Assembly (NCBI GenBank): GCA_963169455.1
Contig: CAUJDW010000018.1
Span: 1-35,129 of the forward strand
Length of the DNA stretch: 35,129 bases
From: Bacteroidota bacterium
GTDB taxonomy: Bacteria; Bacteroidota; Bacteroidia; Chitinophagales; Saprospiraceae
Direction of reading: 5' to 3'
This document shows, piece after piece, positions 9,363-17,921 of the stretch. Below the pieces are notes generated by a model. It had not been told where the DNA came from. It saw only the letters and a program-made list of their open reading frames with translations, and searched no databases. Every line of letters begins with the position of its first letter. Within the stretch, counting starts at the first letter, position 1. The position numbers and the translations under genes are program-made.

Positions 9363-9896
9363 TTAACCGGGCAGCCCGTAGAGCCGGGGGTTCAGGAAGG
9401 GGATGAGGGCAAGCAGCACGGCCTGTTCATAGAGGTTTTGCCGGTCGAAGATGCCATGGGTGAGCAGGCCGATGGCGCCGCCTTTTTGTTTGGTGTTGTG
9501 CTGGTTGAAGAGTTCGTCCATGACGGGCCCCAGTTCGCCGCCTGCCCGGATGGCCAGGGCTGCAGCCGGCGGCAGGAAGAAGGAGTTGCTGCGCGCGGCG
9601 CCTTCGCCATTGGCGCTGAGCACGACGGCCCAGCCGAAGGCCTCCATGCCGCGGTTCGTGTCGGCGACGCCGCCCTCGATGCCGGCCCAGAAGCTGGCCT
9701 GCGGCGCTGCTTTGCGGGCCTCGCGGGCCCGGTTCTGCGCTCCCAGGAAGGTTTCTTCGTCGGAAAGGGGCTGGCAGCTCACGCCGGGTTCGACGGCTAC
9801 GCCCCTCACTTCAATGTCAGGGCCGAAAGCTTCCCGGAAGGCCAGGAGGACAGCGCGTTGCTTGACGGGGTTGGTGGATGCGACGACAACCAGCAT
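9363..9896 (-). CDS. yjjX: Inosine/xanthosine triphosphatase, YjjX/DUF84 family
   Basis: A 177-aa cytoplasmic enzyme. The N-terminus VVASTNPVKQRAV, the central SDEETFLGAQNRA, the GIEGGV loop and the C-terminal KQKGGAIGLLTHGIFDRQ are hallmarks of the YjjX/DUF84 family. This family hydrolyses non-canonical purine nucleoside triphosphates (ITP, XTP) to the diphosphate plus phosphate, so it cleans the nucleotide pool. Length is normal for the family (about 170-180 aa). Its ATG overlaps the stop codon of the upstream lipoprotein gene by one base (TAATG), so the two are translationally coupled. No regulatory element was seen. A canonical function seems safe; the linkage with a lipoprotein is unexplained. 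Confidence 0.9.
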   Translation of the reverse strand: MLVVVASTNPVKQRAVLLAFREAFGPDIEVRGVAVEPGVSCQPLSDEETFLGAQNRAREARKAAPQASFWAGIEGGVADTNRGMEAFGWAVVLSANGEGAARSNSFFLPPAAALAIRAGGELGPVMDELFNQHNTKQKGGAIGLLTHGIFDRQNLYEQAVLLALIPFLNPRLYGLPG

Positions 9897-10285
9897 TATT
9901 CTTGTTCGAAGGCTTGTTTTTGCAGCAGGAAGCGGAAGTTCGTATTGCGCAGTTCGGTAGTGAGCACCAGGGAAGCGTTATCGAGTTCCTCTATTGTGTA
10001 TTTGACTTCCCCGGGGCCGCCGGCCTGGGTCAGGCCGTTGCCGGCCAGTTTGTAGCTGGAACTTCCGGGCGCCACCGGCAGGTTGGTTTCCATGCTCCCG
10101 TCTTCGCGGAACACGAAATACAGCCCGGCAAGCGATTCGGTGGGGCTGCCGTTGCGGCTGGCTTCCTTCAGTTCCCATCTTCCGTAAAGAAGGGTTTTCT
10201 CAATGCCCGGCTCCGAACCACAGGCGGAGGCCATCAGTATGGATGCGGCCAGGAAGGCCGTGTTCAAAAGGGTATTCAGCTTCAT
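9896..10285 (-). CDS. Small lipocalin-like lipoprotein
   Basis: A 129-aa protein with a short charged start, a hydrophobic segment and a lipobox-type end (ILMASAC; Cys22), so it is probably lipid-anchored. The mature part starts with LLYGRWELKEAS and continues with short beta-strands (YFVFREDGSMETNL, YKLAGNGL, VKYTIEEL, LVLTTEL). This is the general pattern of the small lipocalin-like proteins (GxW motif followed by a barrel) common in Bacteroidota. A ligand cannot be deduced. It is the first gene of a two-gene unit, its stop overlapping the yjjX start by one base. Confidence 0.7.
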   Translation of the reverse strand: MKLNTLLNTAFLAASILMASACGSEPGIEKTLLYGRWELKEASRNGSPTESLAGLYFVFREDGSMETNLPVAPGSSSYKLAGNGLTQAGGPGEVKYTIEELDNASLVLTTELRNTNFRFLLQKQAFEQE

Positions 10286-10592
10286 ATTTCAGCAATTAGG
10301 TTGGTTGCCGCTTTCCGCAGCCAGGGCTGAAGAGGGCAGCCCCAAAGGTACCATTTTTTGGAATATTCCATATCATGGATACCCTCAGTGAAGGGGGGGG
10401 CGGCCCGCAGGCGCCGGCCGGCTTTCCGCGCCTCAGGGTAAGCAGGCGCCAGCCCATTCTCCGCTGCTTTGATAGAATAATTGCCTAAAAAATTGTCAAA
10501 ATATCAAAAAATAAAAAGATTTTGAAGATTTCTTTGAAACTGTGAAGCCAAACAGCTAATTTAGGTTAGGAATTAATAATTGAACATCCAAT
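10286..10592. other. Divergent promoter region, no gene seen
   Basis: About 307 bp lie between the lipoprotein gene and the AsnC gene. The half nearer AsnC (10480-10590) is strongly AT-rich and probably holds the AsnC promoter and its own operator, as AsnC/Lrp proteins usually autoregulate. I found no exact -7 consensus and no convincing palindrome. Confidence 0.4.
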
Positions 10593-11078
10593 ATGTCAAA
10601 AGGCACCGATATCGACAAGCTGGATAAGCAGATCCTCTCCATACTGATGCGCAACGCCAAACAGCCCTACACGGACATTGCCAAACACCTGTTCGTGTCG
10701 GGAGGCACCATCCACGTCCGCATGAAAAAACTGGAAGACGCCGGCATTGTCAAAGGATACAACCTGGCCGTCGACTACGGAAAGCTGGGCTACGATATCT
10801 GCGCCTTTCTGGGCATCTACCTCGACAAAAGTTCTCTGTACGACGATGTGGCCCTGGAACTGGAGAAAATCCCCGAGGTCGTCGCTGCACACTACACCAC
10901 CGGCCTGTACAGCATTTTCGCCCAGATCATTTGCCGGGACACAAACCACCTGCGCGACGTGCTGCACGACAAAATCCAGAAGATACCCGGCATTCAGCGC
11001 ACCGAGACTTTCATTTCCCTCCAGGAAAGCATCGACCGCCCGATCGACATTCTCGGTTCGGAAGGGGACGAAGAGTAG
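10593..11078 (+). CDS. Lrp/AsnC family transcriptional regulator
   Basis: A 161-aa protein of normal family length. Residues about 8-50 form the AsnC-type winged HTH (LDKQILSILMRNAKQPYTDIAKHL, then VSGGTIHVRMKKLEDAGIVKG), and residues about 70-150 form the RAM/AsnC ligand-binding domain (DICAFLGIYLD, VVAAHYTTGLYSIFAQIICRD, ETFISLQESIDRPIDI). Members act as dimers or octamers that bind DNA in response to amino acids or related metabolites. It is a single gene divergent from the yjjX/lipoprotein pair. The effector and targets cannot be read from the sequence. A short hairpin (CCTTGG-CAGG-CCAAGG, 11085-11100) follows the stop but lacks a T-run. Confidence 0.9.
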   Translation: MSKGTDIDKLDKQILSILMRNAKQPYTDIAKHLFVSGGTIHVRMKKLEDAGIVKGYNLAVDYGKLGYDICAFLGIYLDKSSLYDDVALELEKIPEVVAAHYTTGLYSIFAQIICRDTNHLRDVLHDKIQKIPGIQRTETFISLQESIDRPIDILGSEGDEE

Positions 11079-11209
11079 GCAGAACCTTGGCAGGCCAAGG
11101 CTTACCCGGATGAACAGACGGATTAAAGGGCCAAGGTTGAAGGTTGAAGGAACCCGGAATAGCCCCCACGATAACAATGGGCTGCCATGGGATTTGTTAG
11201 TAAAAAGGG

Positions 11210-13894
11210 CTAGCGCAAGAGCACTATCTGGCCGGCGACTGTTTTCCGTTTACCGGAAAAGAGTTCCACTTCCGCCACATAGATATAGACGCCGGGGTCG
11301 GCTGCCTGCCCTTTGGCCGAGCCGTCCCATCCCTCCGATTCGTCGTTTGGCAGGAAATTTTTATTTTCAAAAAGCATTCCGCCCCAGCGGTCGAAGACCT
11401 GGAAGCGGGTGATTTCCCGCGCCTGGTAGGTGTTGGCGTAAACCGTGAACCGTTCGTTGACGCCGTCGCCGTTGGGGGAGAAGGCGGTGGGAATGAAGAT
11501 GTCGAGCTCGTCATTGATCCGGATGTTTACCGAGGCCTCAGCCGAGCAGCCAAAGGCATCGGTGATGCGGATGGTGTACAGGCCTTCCCCGACGGCCAGC
11601 AATTCGGGCGAGAGGCAGTCCAGGCAGCTCAGATTGTCGGAAGGCGTCCAGCGGATGTTCTCGATCAGCGATTCGGGCAGGTTGAGCTGTGGCTCCAGGC
11701 GGTAGAGGCGGCCCAGTTTGAGTTCGAGCTCTTCGGGCAGCAGCACCATCTGCCCGTAGGCTGCCGGCATCAGGAAATCCTGCTGGAACTGGCAGCCCGC
11801 CGCATCCTGGATGTTGAGGGCGTATTCCCGGCCGGCGTCCAGGCCGTTGAGAAATGTTTCGTTGTAGTAGTTGGCCCCGTCGATGGAATAGAGGTAGGGG
11901 GGCGTTCCGCCCTGCGCATTCAGCTCCAGCCGCCCCTGGGCCAGCAGGGCGCAGTCGGGCTCCACGCCCGACAGCGGAGGCGGGGCTCCGACCTCGATGA
12001 CGGTTTCCTTGCGGCAACCGGCGGCATCGGATACGACGAGTATGTAGGATCCCGCCGTCAGCCCATTCGGCTGCAGGTTGTTCACCAGGCCGTTGGACCA
12101 AAAGAATTCGAAAGGCGGGTTGCCGCCGGCGAGGCTTACGCTGATGCCGCCGTCGGAGCCGCCGAAGCAGCTGACGTTCCGCACGCTGGCGTTTACCTGG
12201 ATGGCGTTGACGAATACCTCGGCGGAACCCGAGACAAAGCCTTCACAGCCCGCGTCGCGCACGGCCAGCAGCTCGTAGGTTCCGGGCAGGGTGGCCGGCA
12301 GGGCGAAGTCCGTGGCCCATATCCCTTCAATAACCGGCTGCACGGCGCCATCCACGCTGTAGGTAATGCTCCAGGGCGGCAGCCCGGTGAAAGCGAGGGG
12401 CAGGTAAGCCGTATCCCCTGCACAGATCGACGCTTCTCCGCTGAGCACCAATTCGGGAGGGTCCACGGAGAAGAGGCTGGCGCTGTCCGCGGCGCTGTTG
12501 CCGCAGGCATCGTAAACCGTGACGCTGTAGGCAGGCGGCCCGTCGCCGCTCACCTGCAGCACGGGCCCGTTGGCGCCATTGCTCCAGAGGTAGGTATATT
12601 CCGGCACCCCGCCCTGTACGGATGGCTGGAGCTGGCCGAGGCCGTTTTCGCAGACCGCGGCATCCGGCAGGTCCACGAACATGGGCGGGGCTTCATCGAT
12701 GAACATGCGGGCCGTATCGGTAAAGCAGGCGCAGGGTATGTCGAGTTCGAGGATGATGTCCTCCACCGGTTCGGCCAGCCCGTCATTGATCAGGAAGACG
12801 GGCAATTGCGCCAGGGATGCTCCGGCCGGAATGGTGACCTTATCTGGCAGGGGTTCGAAGTCCAGTCCTTCCTGGGCCGTACTCAGGGGGGAGAGGGCGA
12901 AATTGACCGTCAGAGGGAAGTTGCTGTTGGCGCCGGGGGTTCGTTTGAAGACGAAATAGGCGTCCTGGCAGCCTTCGAGAGAAGGGTTGGCGGGGCTTAT
13001 GCCGGTGCCGGCCGAGACGTCCACTTCTCCGCCCAGGTTGAAGCTTTCTGCTTCCAGGAAAACGGCCGAGTCGTAGAAATTGTCGCCCACATCGGCGACG
13101 ACGAGCCGGATGTGGTAGGTTTCACAGGGTGCGAGCCGCAGCACGGCGGTCAGGATGCGGGTAAAGCCGTCGTATTCGATCTGGGGGTGGAAGTTGTCGA
13201 GGTACAGGTTGAGCCCGCAGGCCACGGCGTCGTCCAGCAGTTCGTTATGGATATAAAAAGCCTCGTTTTCCTGGTGGTTGACCGAGTTGATGCTCACGTA
13301 ATCCGTGGTGCCGGGAATGAGGGCCACATTGGCGCTGTTATTTGAGAAACTGCCGTTGATGCCGGGGCCTGAAATAAAAAAGCCGAATACGTCATTGTAG
13401 ATGCTGCCGACGAATTCGCAGTATTCTTCGGAAGCGAATACGTATCGGAAGGTGACGATGGAGTCGAGGGGGGTGAAGTCGAATTCGATGCCTACGGCGT
13501 CTTTTACCGGGCCGGTGGCAAGCTGGTTGAGGTCGGGGTCGCCGGAGTCATCGTAGAAGTTGCCGCTTTTATCGGTGGCTTCGTTGGGGCCGTGGGCGTT
13601 GCCGACGGGGCCGGAGGAGATGATGATGCCCCGTTCCATACTGATGCTGGATTGCCCGCCTTCAAAATAGCCGATCCCGTCCGGGTTTCCTATGGCTTTG
13701 ATATTGGAGATGGTGTTGCAGGTTCCGCGCACGAAAATATCCTGGACGAGATCCTCCACGGTATAGCTGTCATCGGTTTCGATGCCGGCGCCTGCCGGGG
13801 CGGCGGGTGCGGGCGCCGGGCCGGTTTTGCCGGTTCCGGAAGCGCCGAACAGGAAATAGAAACAGATGCTGAACACAAAAAAGAATGATCGCAT
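11210..13894 (-). CDS. Large secreted adhesin-like protein: choice-of-anchor L, Calx-beta-like, SprB repeat, CHU_C (T9SS type B)
   Basis: An 894-aa protein starting at 13894 with a signal peptide (MRSFFFVFSICFYFLFGASG). Residues about 45-260 match the choice-of-anchor L domain (GIGYFEGG, GIIISSG, GIEFDFTPLDSIVTFRYVFASEEY, VFGFFISGPG). A Calx-beta-like segment follows (about 285-385; QEGLDFEPL, DGLAEPVEDI), then PKD/Ig-like repeats (YLWSNGANG) and an SprB-type repeat (VSCFGGSDGGISVSLAGG, FFWSNG, about 545-605). The last 95 residues are the gliding-associated CHU_C domain (FIPTAFSPNGDGVNERF, FDRWGGMLFENKNF, YIYVAEVELFSG), a T9SS type B signal. Family knowledge: such proteins are exported to the surface and serve in adhesion or gliding. 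It stands alone on the minus strand, divergent from rpsP. Confidence 0.9.
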   Translation of the reverse strand: MRSFFFVFSICFYFLFGASGTGKTGPAPAPAAPAGAGIETDDSYTVEDLVQDIFVRGTCNTISNIKAIGNPDGIGYFEGGQSSISMERGIIISSGPVGNAHGPNEATDKSGNFYDDSGDPDLNQLATGPVKDAVGIEFDFTPLDSIVTFRYVFASEEYCEFVGSIYNDVFGFFISGPGINGSFSNNSANVALIPGTTDYVSINSVNHQENEAFYIHNELLDDAVACGLNLYLDNFHPQIEYDGFTRILTAVLRLAPCETYHIRLVVADVGDNFYDSAVFLEAESFNLGGEVDVSAGTGISPANPSLEGCQDAYFVFKRTPGANSNFPLTVNFALSPLSTAQEGLDFEPLPDKVTIPAGASLAQLPVFLINDGLAEPVEDIILELDIPCACFTDTARMFIDEAPPMFVDLPDAAVCENGLGQLQPSVQGGVPEYTYLWSNGANGPVLQVSGDGPPAYSVTVYDACGNSAADSASLFSVDPPELVLSGEASICAGDTAYLPLAFTGLPPWSITYSVDGAVQPVIEGIWATDFALPATLPGTYELLAVRDAGCEGFVSGSAEVFVNAIQVNASVRNVSCFGGSDGGISVSLAGGNPPFEFFWSNGLVNNLQPNGLTAGSYILVVSDAAGCRKETVIEVGAPPPLSGVEPDCALLAQGRLELNAQGGTPPYLYSIDGANYYNETFLNGLDAGREYALNIQDAAGCQFQQDFLMPAAYGQMVLLPEELELKLGRLYRLEPQLNLPESLIENIRWTPSDNLSCLDCLSPELLAVGEGLYTIRITDAFGCSAEASVNIRINDELDIFIPTAFSPNGDGVNERFTVYANTYQAREITRFQVFDRWGGMLFENKNFLPNDESEGWDGSAKGQAADPGVYIYVAEVELFSGKRKTVAGQIVLLR

Positions 13895-14150
13895 AGGGCT
13901 ATGGTTAATACCGGTAAACGGCCGTCCTGGTCCATTCAAACGCTGCAGGGGTGGCGGCATTGGCGGGAAGGGGGCCAGCCAGGCGCGCCGGTAAAGTTGC
14001 TATTTCCGGTGATCGAGGGGTTTGCGGGCTTTAAATGTTTTCAGAACCACGAGAAGGAGAGGCGGGGCAAAGCAGCCTCCACTTCAAAAATAAAACAAAT
14101 AAGGATAAAAAACAGCTGTTTGGCGGCGCGGAAGGGCAGGAAAACTTTTT
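13895..14150. other. Divergent intergenic region, no gene seen
   Basis: This stretch separates the CHU_C protein gene from the rpsP promoter. An open frame runs through it into rpsP, but its predicted residues look non-coding, and the rpsP promoter lies downstream of it. No repeats or hairpins stand out. Confidence 0.4.
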
Positions 14151-14182
14151 TTTGGGGATAAATGCAAAAAAAACTACCTTTG
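14151..14182 (+). promoter_or_regulatory. rpsP promoter (TTTG-N20-TACCTTTG)
   Basis: TTTG at 14151-14154 and TACCTTTG at 14175-14182 with a 20-bp spacer match the Bacteroidota sigma-A consensus well. The leader to the rpsP ATG would be about 62 nt. Confidence 0.75.
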
Positions 14183-14250
14183 CAGCCGTTAAAAACCCGC
14201 CGCTTGATTTTCAAGGGAAGCGGGTATGGTTTCACCGATATAATTTTAAC

Positions 14251-14799
14251 ATGGCAGTAAAAATGCGTTTGCAGAGAAAGGGCCGGAAAAAGCGCCCTTT
14301 TTATCACATTGTAGTGGCTGATGCGAGGTCTCCCAGAGACGGCAGGTTCATCGAGCAGATCGGTTCCTACAACCCGATGACGAAGCCCGCCACCATCGAG
14401 ATCGACCGCGATAAAGCTTTCGACTGGCTGGCCAAAGGCGCCCAGCCGACGGATACGGTGCGCGCCATTCTGCGTTTCAAGGGCGTTTTCTACAAAAAAC
14501 ACCTGATGCGCGGCGTACAGAAAGGAGCGATGACGGCAGAAGAAGCCGAGCACAAATACGAACAGTGGGTCGAGGCCAAGGAAGCTAAGATCGCCGCCCG
14601 CGCTGCGAAGACGGCGGAAGAGATCCGCGCTTTCCACGCTGCTGTTGCGGGCACCCCGCCGCCCAAAGTGGAGCGCCTCGATATCCCGGCCGTGGAAGTT
14701 CCCGCCGCCCCTGAAGCGGAAGCACCGGAAGCCCCCGTAACGGAGGCAACGGCTGCCGCCGAAGTGGAAACCGGCGCGGCTGCCGAAGAAGAGGAATAG
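14251..14799 (+). CDS. rpsP: 30S ribosomal protein S16 with C-terminal Ala/Glu extension
   Basis: A 182-aa protein. The N-terminal 85 residues are a clear S16 ([24 protein letters not shown], then [37 protein letters not shown]). S16 is a component of the 30S body needed for its assembly. The start at 14251 matches the conserved MAVKxRL start and follows a good promoter. After residue about 85 comes a Lys/Ala-rich helical part and then a low-complexity tail rich in Ala, Pro and Glu (about residues 130-182), roughly doubling the usual length of about 80-90 aa. C-terminal extensions of this kind are commonly seen on S16 in Bacteroidota. It appears monocistronic, with a terminator directly downstream. 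Confidence 0.96.
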   Translation: MAVKMRLQRKGRKKRPFYHIVVADARSPRDGRFIEQIGSYNPMTKPATIEIDRDKAFDWLAKGAQPTDTVRAILRFKGVFYKKHLMRGVQKGAMTAEEAEHKYEQWVEAKEAKIAARAAKTAEEIRAFHAAVAGTPPPKVERLDIPAVEVPAAPEAEAPEAPVTEATAAAEVETGAAAEEEE

Positions 14800-14819
14800 C
14801 CCTGGCGCCCCCCTCTCCT

Positions 14820-14858
14820 GAAGGGCCCGCCGCCTGCCGGCAGGCCCTTCATTATTTT
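14820..14858 (+). terminator. Rho-independent terminator of rpsP
   Basis: GAAGGGCC (14820-14827) pairs with GGCCCTTC (14843-14850), enclosing a smaller CCTG-CCGG-CAGG hairpin (14833-14844), and is followed by ATTATTTT. It lies 20 bp after the rpsP stop codon. Confidence 0.8.
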
Positions 14859-14879
14859 GGCAACTTAGGCTTCGAATGC

Positions 14880-14911
14880 TTGGAACTTTAGCCGGCATTC
14901 GATTATATTTG
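14880..14911 (+). promoter_or_regulatory. Promoter of the 463-aa hypothetical gene (TTG-N21-TATATTTG)
   Basis: TTG at 14880-14882 and TATATTTG at 14904-14911 with a 21-bp spacer fit the Bacteroidota consensus. The expected leader is about 90 nt and contains the hairpin at 14955-14986. Confidence 0.65.
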
Positions 14912-14954
14912 CATCAGCAAAACAGGCTATACTTTAATTCTAAAATATACGCAG

Positions 14955-14986
14955 ACCTGGTAGTGCTTCAATTTGCACTATCAGGT
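14955..14986 (+). promoter_or_regulatory. Stable hairpin in a 5' leader
   Basis: ACCTGGTAGTGC (14955-14966) pairs with GCACTATCAGGT (14975-14986) through 12 pairs, one of them G-U, around the 8-nt loop TTCAATTT. It lies between the promoter at 14880-14911 and the ATG at 15011 and is followed by TTGCCTTTAAAA. It could be an attenuator, a protein-binding site or an mRNA-stabilising element. Confidence 0.5.
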
Positions 14987-15010
14987 TTGCCTTTAAAATA
15001 GCGCTGCCTT

Positions 15011-16402
15011 ATGCAGGAACTGGAAAAACAATATATCTCCCAACTCGAGGAACTGGCCACCGACATCCAGGAATCGGAAGAGCTCGCCCTGTACCTGGAA
15101 GAAGAGGAAGAAGAGCAGTACATGGCGCTGAAGGAAAGCTTCGAACCCCGCATTGCGGCGCTTTATGAAGAAGTGGCCGCCGACGAGCCCCTTCAGCTGA
15201 TCACCCTCGAAACGGTATTGCTGGAGCCCGAATTCGAAGGGCTGTACCTTCCGAAGATACTGGGGTATTCCGTGCTCCGGGGCGAGGTCGACGAAAACTA
15301 CCACTACACCCGCCCTCAGGACCACTTCCGGGACGTGCTGCTGGCCATCTGTAATTCGGCCAACTTCGACATCCTGCGCAAGCGCATCGGGCAGTCCATC
15401 CAGATGGGCTTCGCCATGAGCAGCGATATCTGGGTGACCAACCTCATCAACAGCATCGACAACAAGCGGGTGCGCTATTTTCTGCAGAGCCAGAAACTGG
15501 AGCGCTACCGCCGCCCCGAAGAACGCCAGGCAGGCCTGGAGCGCTACCGCCGCCAGTTTGTCAATGACAACTACCAGTCGGCAGAATTTCCAGAGACCCT
15601 TTCCGACCTGAAGGTGCTCTATTCTTCCCTGAAGCACTTCCTCATCTATCGGGTGAGCCGCAAATTCAACAACAACAGCCTCATCGCGCCCCTGAAGGCG
15701 CTGGTGGAAAACGATTCCTTCAAAGGCAGCCCCGAATACCTCGAGATCATCGTGCTCTATGCGGCTTTCTTCGACCTGGACAGCAAGGCGCACAAACACC
15801 TGGCCAAACACCTCAACCAGGTACGCAAATCCATGCCGGAATTCGAAGAGAAGTACCTGGATTATCTGCTGGAACTCCACAACGACCCCACGGTTGATAT
15901 GAGCCCCCAGGCCGACCAGCGCATTTCCGCCCTGCTCGACAAATCCATCGATGACGGCCTCACGCGCTATTACAACCTCATGGACGAGGTGCATGCCAAA
16001 GGTTACATCAGCGAGGAAGCCCGGCAGGCCATACAGGCTTTCTGCAGCAGTTACGAAGGCCTTTCCACCATCAACGAATGCGTCCGCCGGGCCATCTTCC
16101 GCTACTTCGCCAGCCTGATCAACAACCTGGAGCCGGAAGATTATGCCGAGCTGTTTGAGATATCCAAGCTCTTCCCCTCCTATATGGCCATCTTCGCCAA
16201 CCAGCAGTTCAACCAGGGCCTAAAGGAACTCTCCCTGCGCTATGTGGAAAAACTGCTCAAACGCTATACCGACAAGCGCGGCAAGGATTACCAGGACATC
16301 AAAAAGTTCGTCTCCACCGCTTTCCAGGATTTCGGCTTTTTGAAGGAAAAGGAGATCGTGGAAATGTTCAAAACACGCCGCAAGCGCAGGAAGGAGGAGT
16401 AA
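15011..16402 (+). CDS. Hypothetical all-helical cytoplasmic protein
   Basis: A 463-aa protein that I do not recognise. There is no signal peptide or membrane segment. The first 60 residues are very acidic and likely coiled coil (QLEELATDIQESEELALYLE, followed by a run of Glu), and the rest reads as a succession of amphipathic helices with a strongly basic end (FKTRRKRRKEE). The pattern resembles a helical-repeat scaffold rather than an enzyme, and no catalytic motif stands out. It has its own promoter and a leader hairpin, and lies downstream of rpsP but is separated from it by a terminator. The next gene begins 75 bp downstream with its own -7 box. Confidence 0.75.
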   Translation: MQELEKQYISQLEELATDIQESEELALYLEEEEEEQYMALKESFEPRIAALYEEVAADEPLQLITLETVLLEPEFEGLYLPKILGYSVLRGEVDENYHYTRPQDHFRDVLLAICNSANFDILRKRIGQSIQMGFAMSSDIWVTNLINSIDNKRVRYFLQSQKLERYRRPEERQAGLERYRRQFVNDNYQSAEFPETLSDLKVLYSSLKHFLIYRVSRKFNNNSLIAPLKALVENDSFKGSPEYLEIIVLYAAFFDLDSKAHKHLAKHLNQVRKSMPEFEEKYLDYLLELHNDPTVDMSPQADQRISALLDKSIDDGLTRYYNLMDEVHAKGYISEEARQAIQAFCSSYEGLSTINECVRRAIFRYFASLINNLEPEDYAELFEISKLFPSYMAIFANQQFNQGLKELSLRYVEKLLKRYTDKRGKDYQDIKKFVSTAFQDFGFLKEKEIVEMFKTRRKRRKEE

Positions 16403-16446
16403 GGCGTTTTTTAAGGGGTTTCCATCCATTTGGCGGGAATATTTGC

Positions 16447-16454
16447 TACATTTG
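16447..16454 (+). promoter_or_regulatory. -7 box upstream of the 190-aa hypothetical gene
   Basis: TACATTTG fits TAnnTTTG exactly and lies 23 bp before the ATG at 16478. The nearest TTTG (16429-16432) has only a 14-bp spacer, so the -33 element is uncertain. Confidence 0.45.
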
Positions 16455-16477
16455 ATGCCGTAAGCATACACCGCTTT

Positions 16478-17050
16478 ATGTCCATCATTGAAAAAATCGC
16501 CGCCCTTTTTCGCCGGGGGAACCGGACGATCGGGCCCGAAATTGGCCAAACTCCTTTTACAAACCTAAAAGTCTCTACAATGGTTAACACGATCGCCATT
16601 TCCACGGACATGGAAACCCTTTTCCTCATCGACGATAACCGGGCCATCCCTTTTCAGCTCCTGGGAACAAAGGGAATCATCATCGGCCTGCTCGACGGCC
16701 AGCTCACCGTCGCAACCGCCGCCCAGCCGCCTAAAATGGAGGCGGATATAGAACACCCCACCAATGGCAATACCGCCACCCGCATAGCTTCCGGCGATGA
16801 CAAGATCAAAATCGTCAGGCTGTCCATCACCAAAACCGCCTGGTCCACCGTTTTCGACCGCAAAAACGCCGCCCTCTGTTTTATCGGCGCCACCGAAGTG
16901 GAGATCAGAGCTTCCGGTGAGGGGGAACTGGAATTCAAAGCCGACCTGGAATTCTTCGAACTGAACAAGGGAAATATCTACATGCGGCGCACCAAGGACA
17001 GCATCATCGTCGCCAGCCTGCCTTTTAAAGAAGATAAAGGGCGGGGGTAG
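16478..17050 (+). CDS. Hypothetical protein
   Basis: A 190-aa protein of unknown function. The ATG at 16478 is preferred because it follows the -7 box closely. A second possible start (MVNTIAISTDME) lies at 16580 and would give 156 aa; the residues between the two look like an amphipathic N-terminal helix (MSIIEKIAALFRR). The remainder is beta-rich with alternating polar and hydrophobic residues (VEIRASGEGELEFKADLEFFEL), without a signal peptide or transmembrane segment. No domain is recognised. It is followed by 390 bp of repeat-rich non-coding sequence. Confidence 0.6.
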   Translation: MSIIEKIAALFRRGNRTIGPEIGQTPFTNLKVSTMVNTIAISTDMETLFLIDDNRAIPFQLLGTKGIIIGLLDGQLTVATAAQPPKMEADIEHPTNGNTATRIASGDDKIKIVRLSITKTAWSTVFDRKNAALCFIGATEVEIRASGEGELEFKADLEFFELNKGNIYMRRTKDSIIVASLPFKEDKGRG

Positions 17051-17115
17051 GGGTTTTAGTAGAATCTATAGAAAGATCGTTCGTGAGGGACGATAGCCCC
17101 GGAACGGCCTGATGT

Positions 17116-17196
17116 GCAAGCCTCCGGCTTGCGTTTACGCCGCCTGCCCGGCAAATAGTAAACGGCCTGCACTATCCCCGCCAGTCGGAGACTGGC
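17116..17196. repeat. Two GC-rich hairpins within a repeat-rich spacer
   Basis: Positions 17116-17132 form GCAAGCC-TCC-GGCTTGC (7-bp stem) and 17180-17196 form GCCAGTC-GGA-GACTGGC (7-bp stem). Both have 3-nt loops, like the GGA-loop modules at 61-126. They lie in the 17051-17442 gap, which is otherwise made of dispersed repeat copies. Confidence 0.6.
17124..17167 (-). repeat. 44-bp dispersed repeat, inverted copy
   Basis: The reverse complement of this segment matches 34999-35042 at 42 of 44 positions. Both copies are intergenic. Confidence 0.75.
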
Positions 17197-17294
17197 TTGT
17201 TTTTCCGCATCGGGACAAAGCCCCTCGCGAACGGTTTTGATACATTTTTTACCCGCGGTGCTACAGAGCCGGGCCAGTTGGCAGTACGCCACTA

Positions 17295-17334
17295 TTCCAT
17301 CATTTTTACCCGGCGTAGCCCGCAGGGCGGAGTC
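17295..17334 (-). repeat. 40-bp dispersed repeat, copy B (inverted)
   Basis: Reverse complement of 182-221 with a single mismatch. It lies about 110 bp upstream of the next gene start and probably outside any coding sequence; an open frame passes through it but ends in a different protein context. Confidence 0.75.
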
Positions 17335-17442
17335 GGGCCATCATTCCCCCCGGAGTTTCGCAGCGCCCTCATCCATTCAGATAAGAAACCTTTGGGCTTT
17401 TGCGTTAAAGGATTGTTTTTTTCACATCCAAAAAAGAGGAAT

Positions 17443-17871
17443 ATGAGATGGCAATCCAAAGTGGTGTTTGTGCTGAGTTTTGCAGTGGTAACTGCGCTGG
17501 CGCTGCCGGCCAGGGCGCAGGGCATTTTCAGCCGCAAGGCCGATAAGCAGGAGCAGCAGGCCCAGGGCGAAGAGCAGGGTTTGTTTTCCGCATTCAAGAA
17601 AAAAGAGCCGGCCGGGCAAAGCCGGGAAAAGGATGAGCTGAAGACAGCCCACAGGGATGCGAAAACCGACCTGCGGGCCTACAAGAAGGAACGCAAGGCC
17701 GCCGAAGCACGCGAAGAAGCCGCCCGCGCCCGCGCCGAAGCCATCAAGGCGCAGCGCCGCGCCGAGCGGGCCGAAGGCAAAGTTGAGAAAGCGGATTCAA
17801 GGGCCGTTAAAGCGCGGGAGAAAGCGGACGAGAAGAAGGGCGGCGGCAGTGTTTTCCGAAGGGGAAATTGA
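17443..17871 (+). CDS. Small exported charged coiled-coil protein
   Basis: A 142-aa protein. The start at 17443 is preferred because it opens a good signal peptide (MRWQSKVVFVLSFAVVTALALPARAQ) and is preceded by AAAAAAGAGGA, a reasonable ribosome-binding site. The mature protein is almost entirely Lys, Arg, Glu, Ala and Gln, and from about residue 65 to 130 reads as one long charged helix or coiled coil (KDELKTAHRDAKTDLRAYKK, AEAREEAARARAEAIKAQRR). It ends in GGGSVFRRGN. No enzymatic motif is seen. Periplasmic location is inferred. The composition is ordinary for small structural envelope proteins, and a function cannot be given. Confidence 0.7.
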   Translation: MRWQSKVVFVLSFAVVTALALPARAQGIFSRKADKQEQQAQGEEQGLFSAFKKKEPAGQSREKDELKTAHRDAKTDLRAYKKERKAAEAREEAARARAEAIKAQRRAERAEGKVEKADSRAVKAREKADEKKGGGSVFRRGN

Positions 17872-17921
17872 TCTGCTCCCATTGCAATTTTTCCCTTACT
17901 TTTGGGCAAGTTCATTCACCC

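Noticed and set aside
11085-11100. CCTTGG-CAGG-CCAAGG hairpin after the AsnC gene
   Set aside because: The stem is only 6 bp and no T-run follows, so it is not listed as a terminator.
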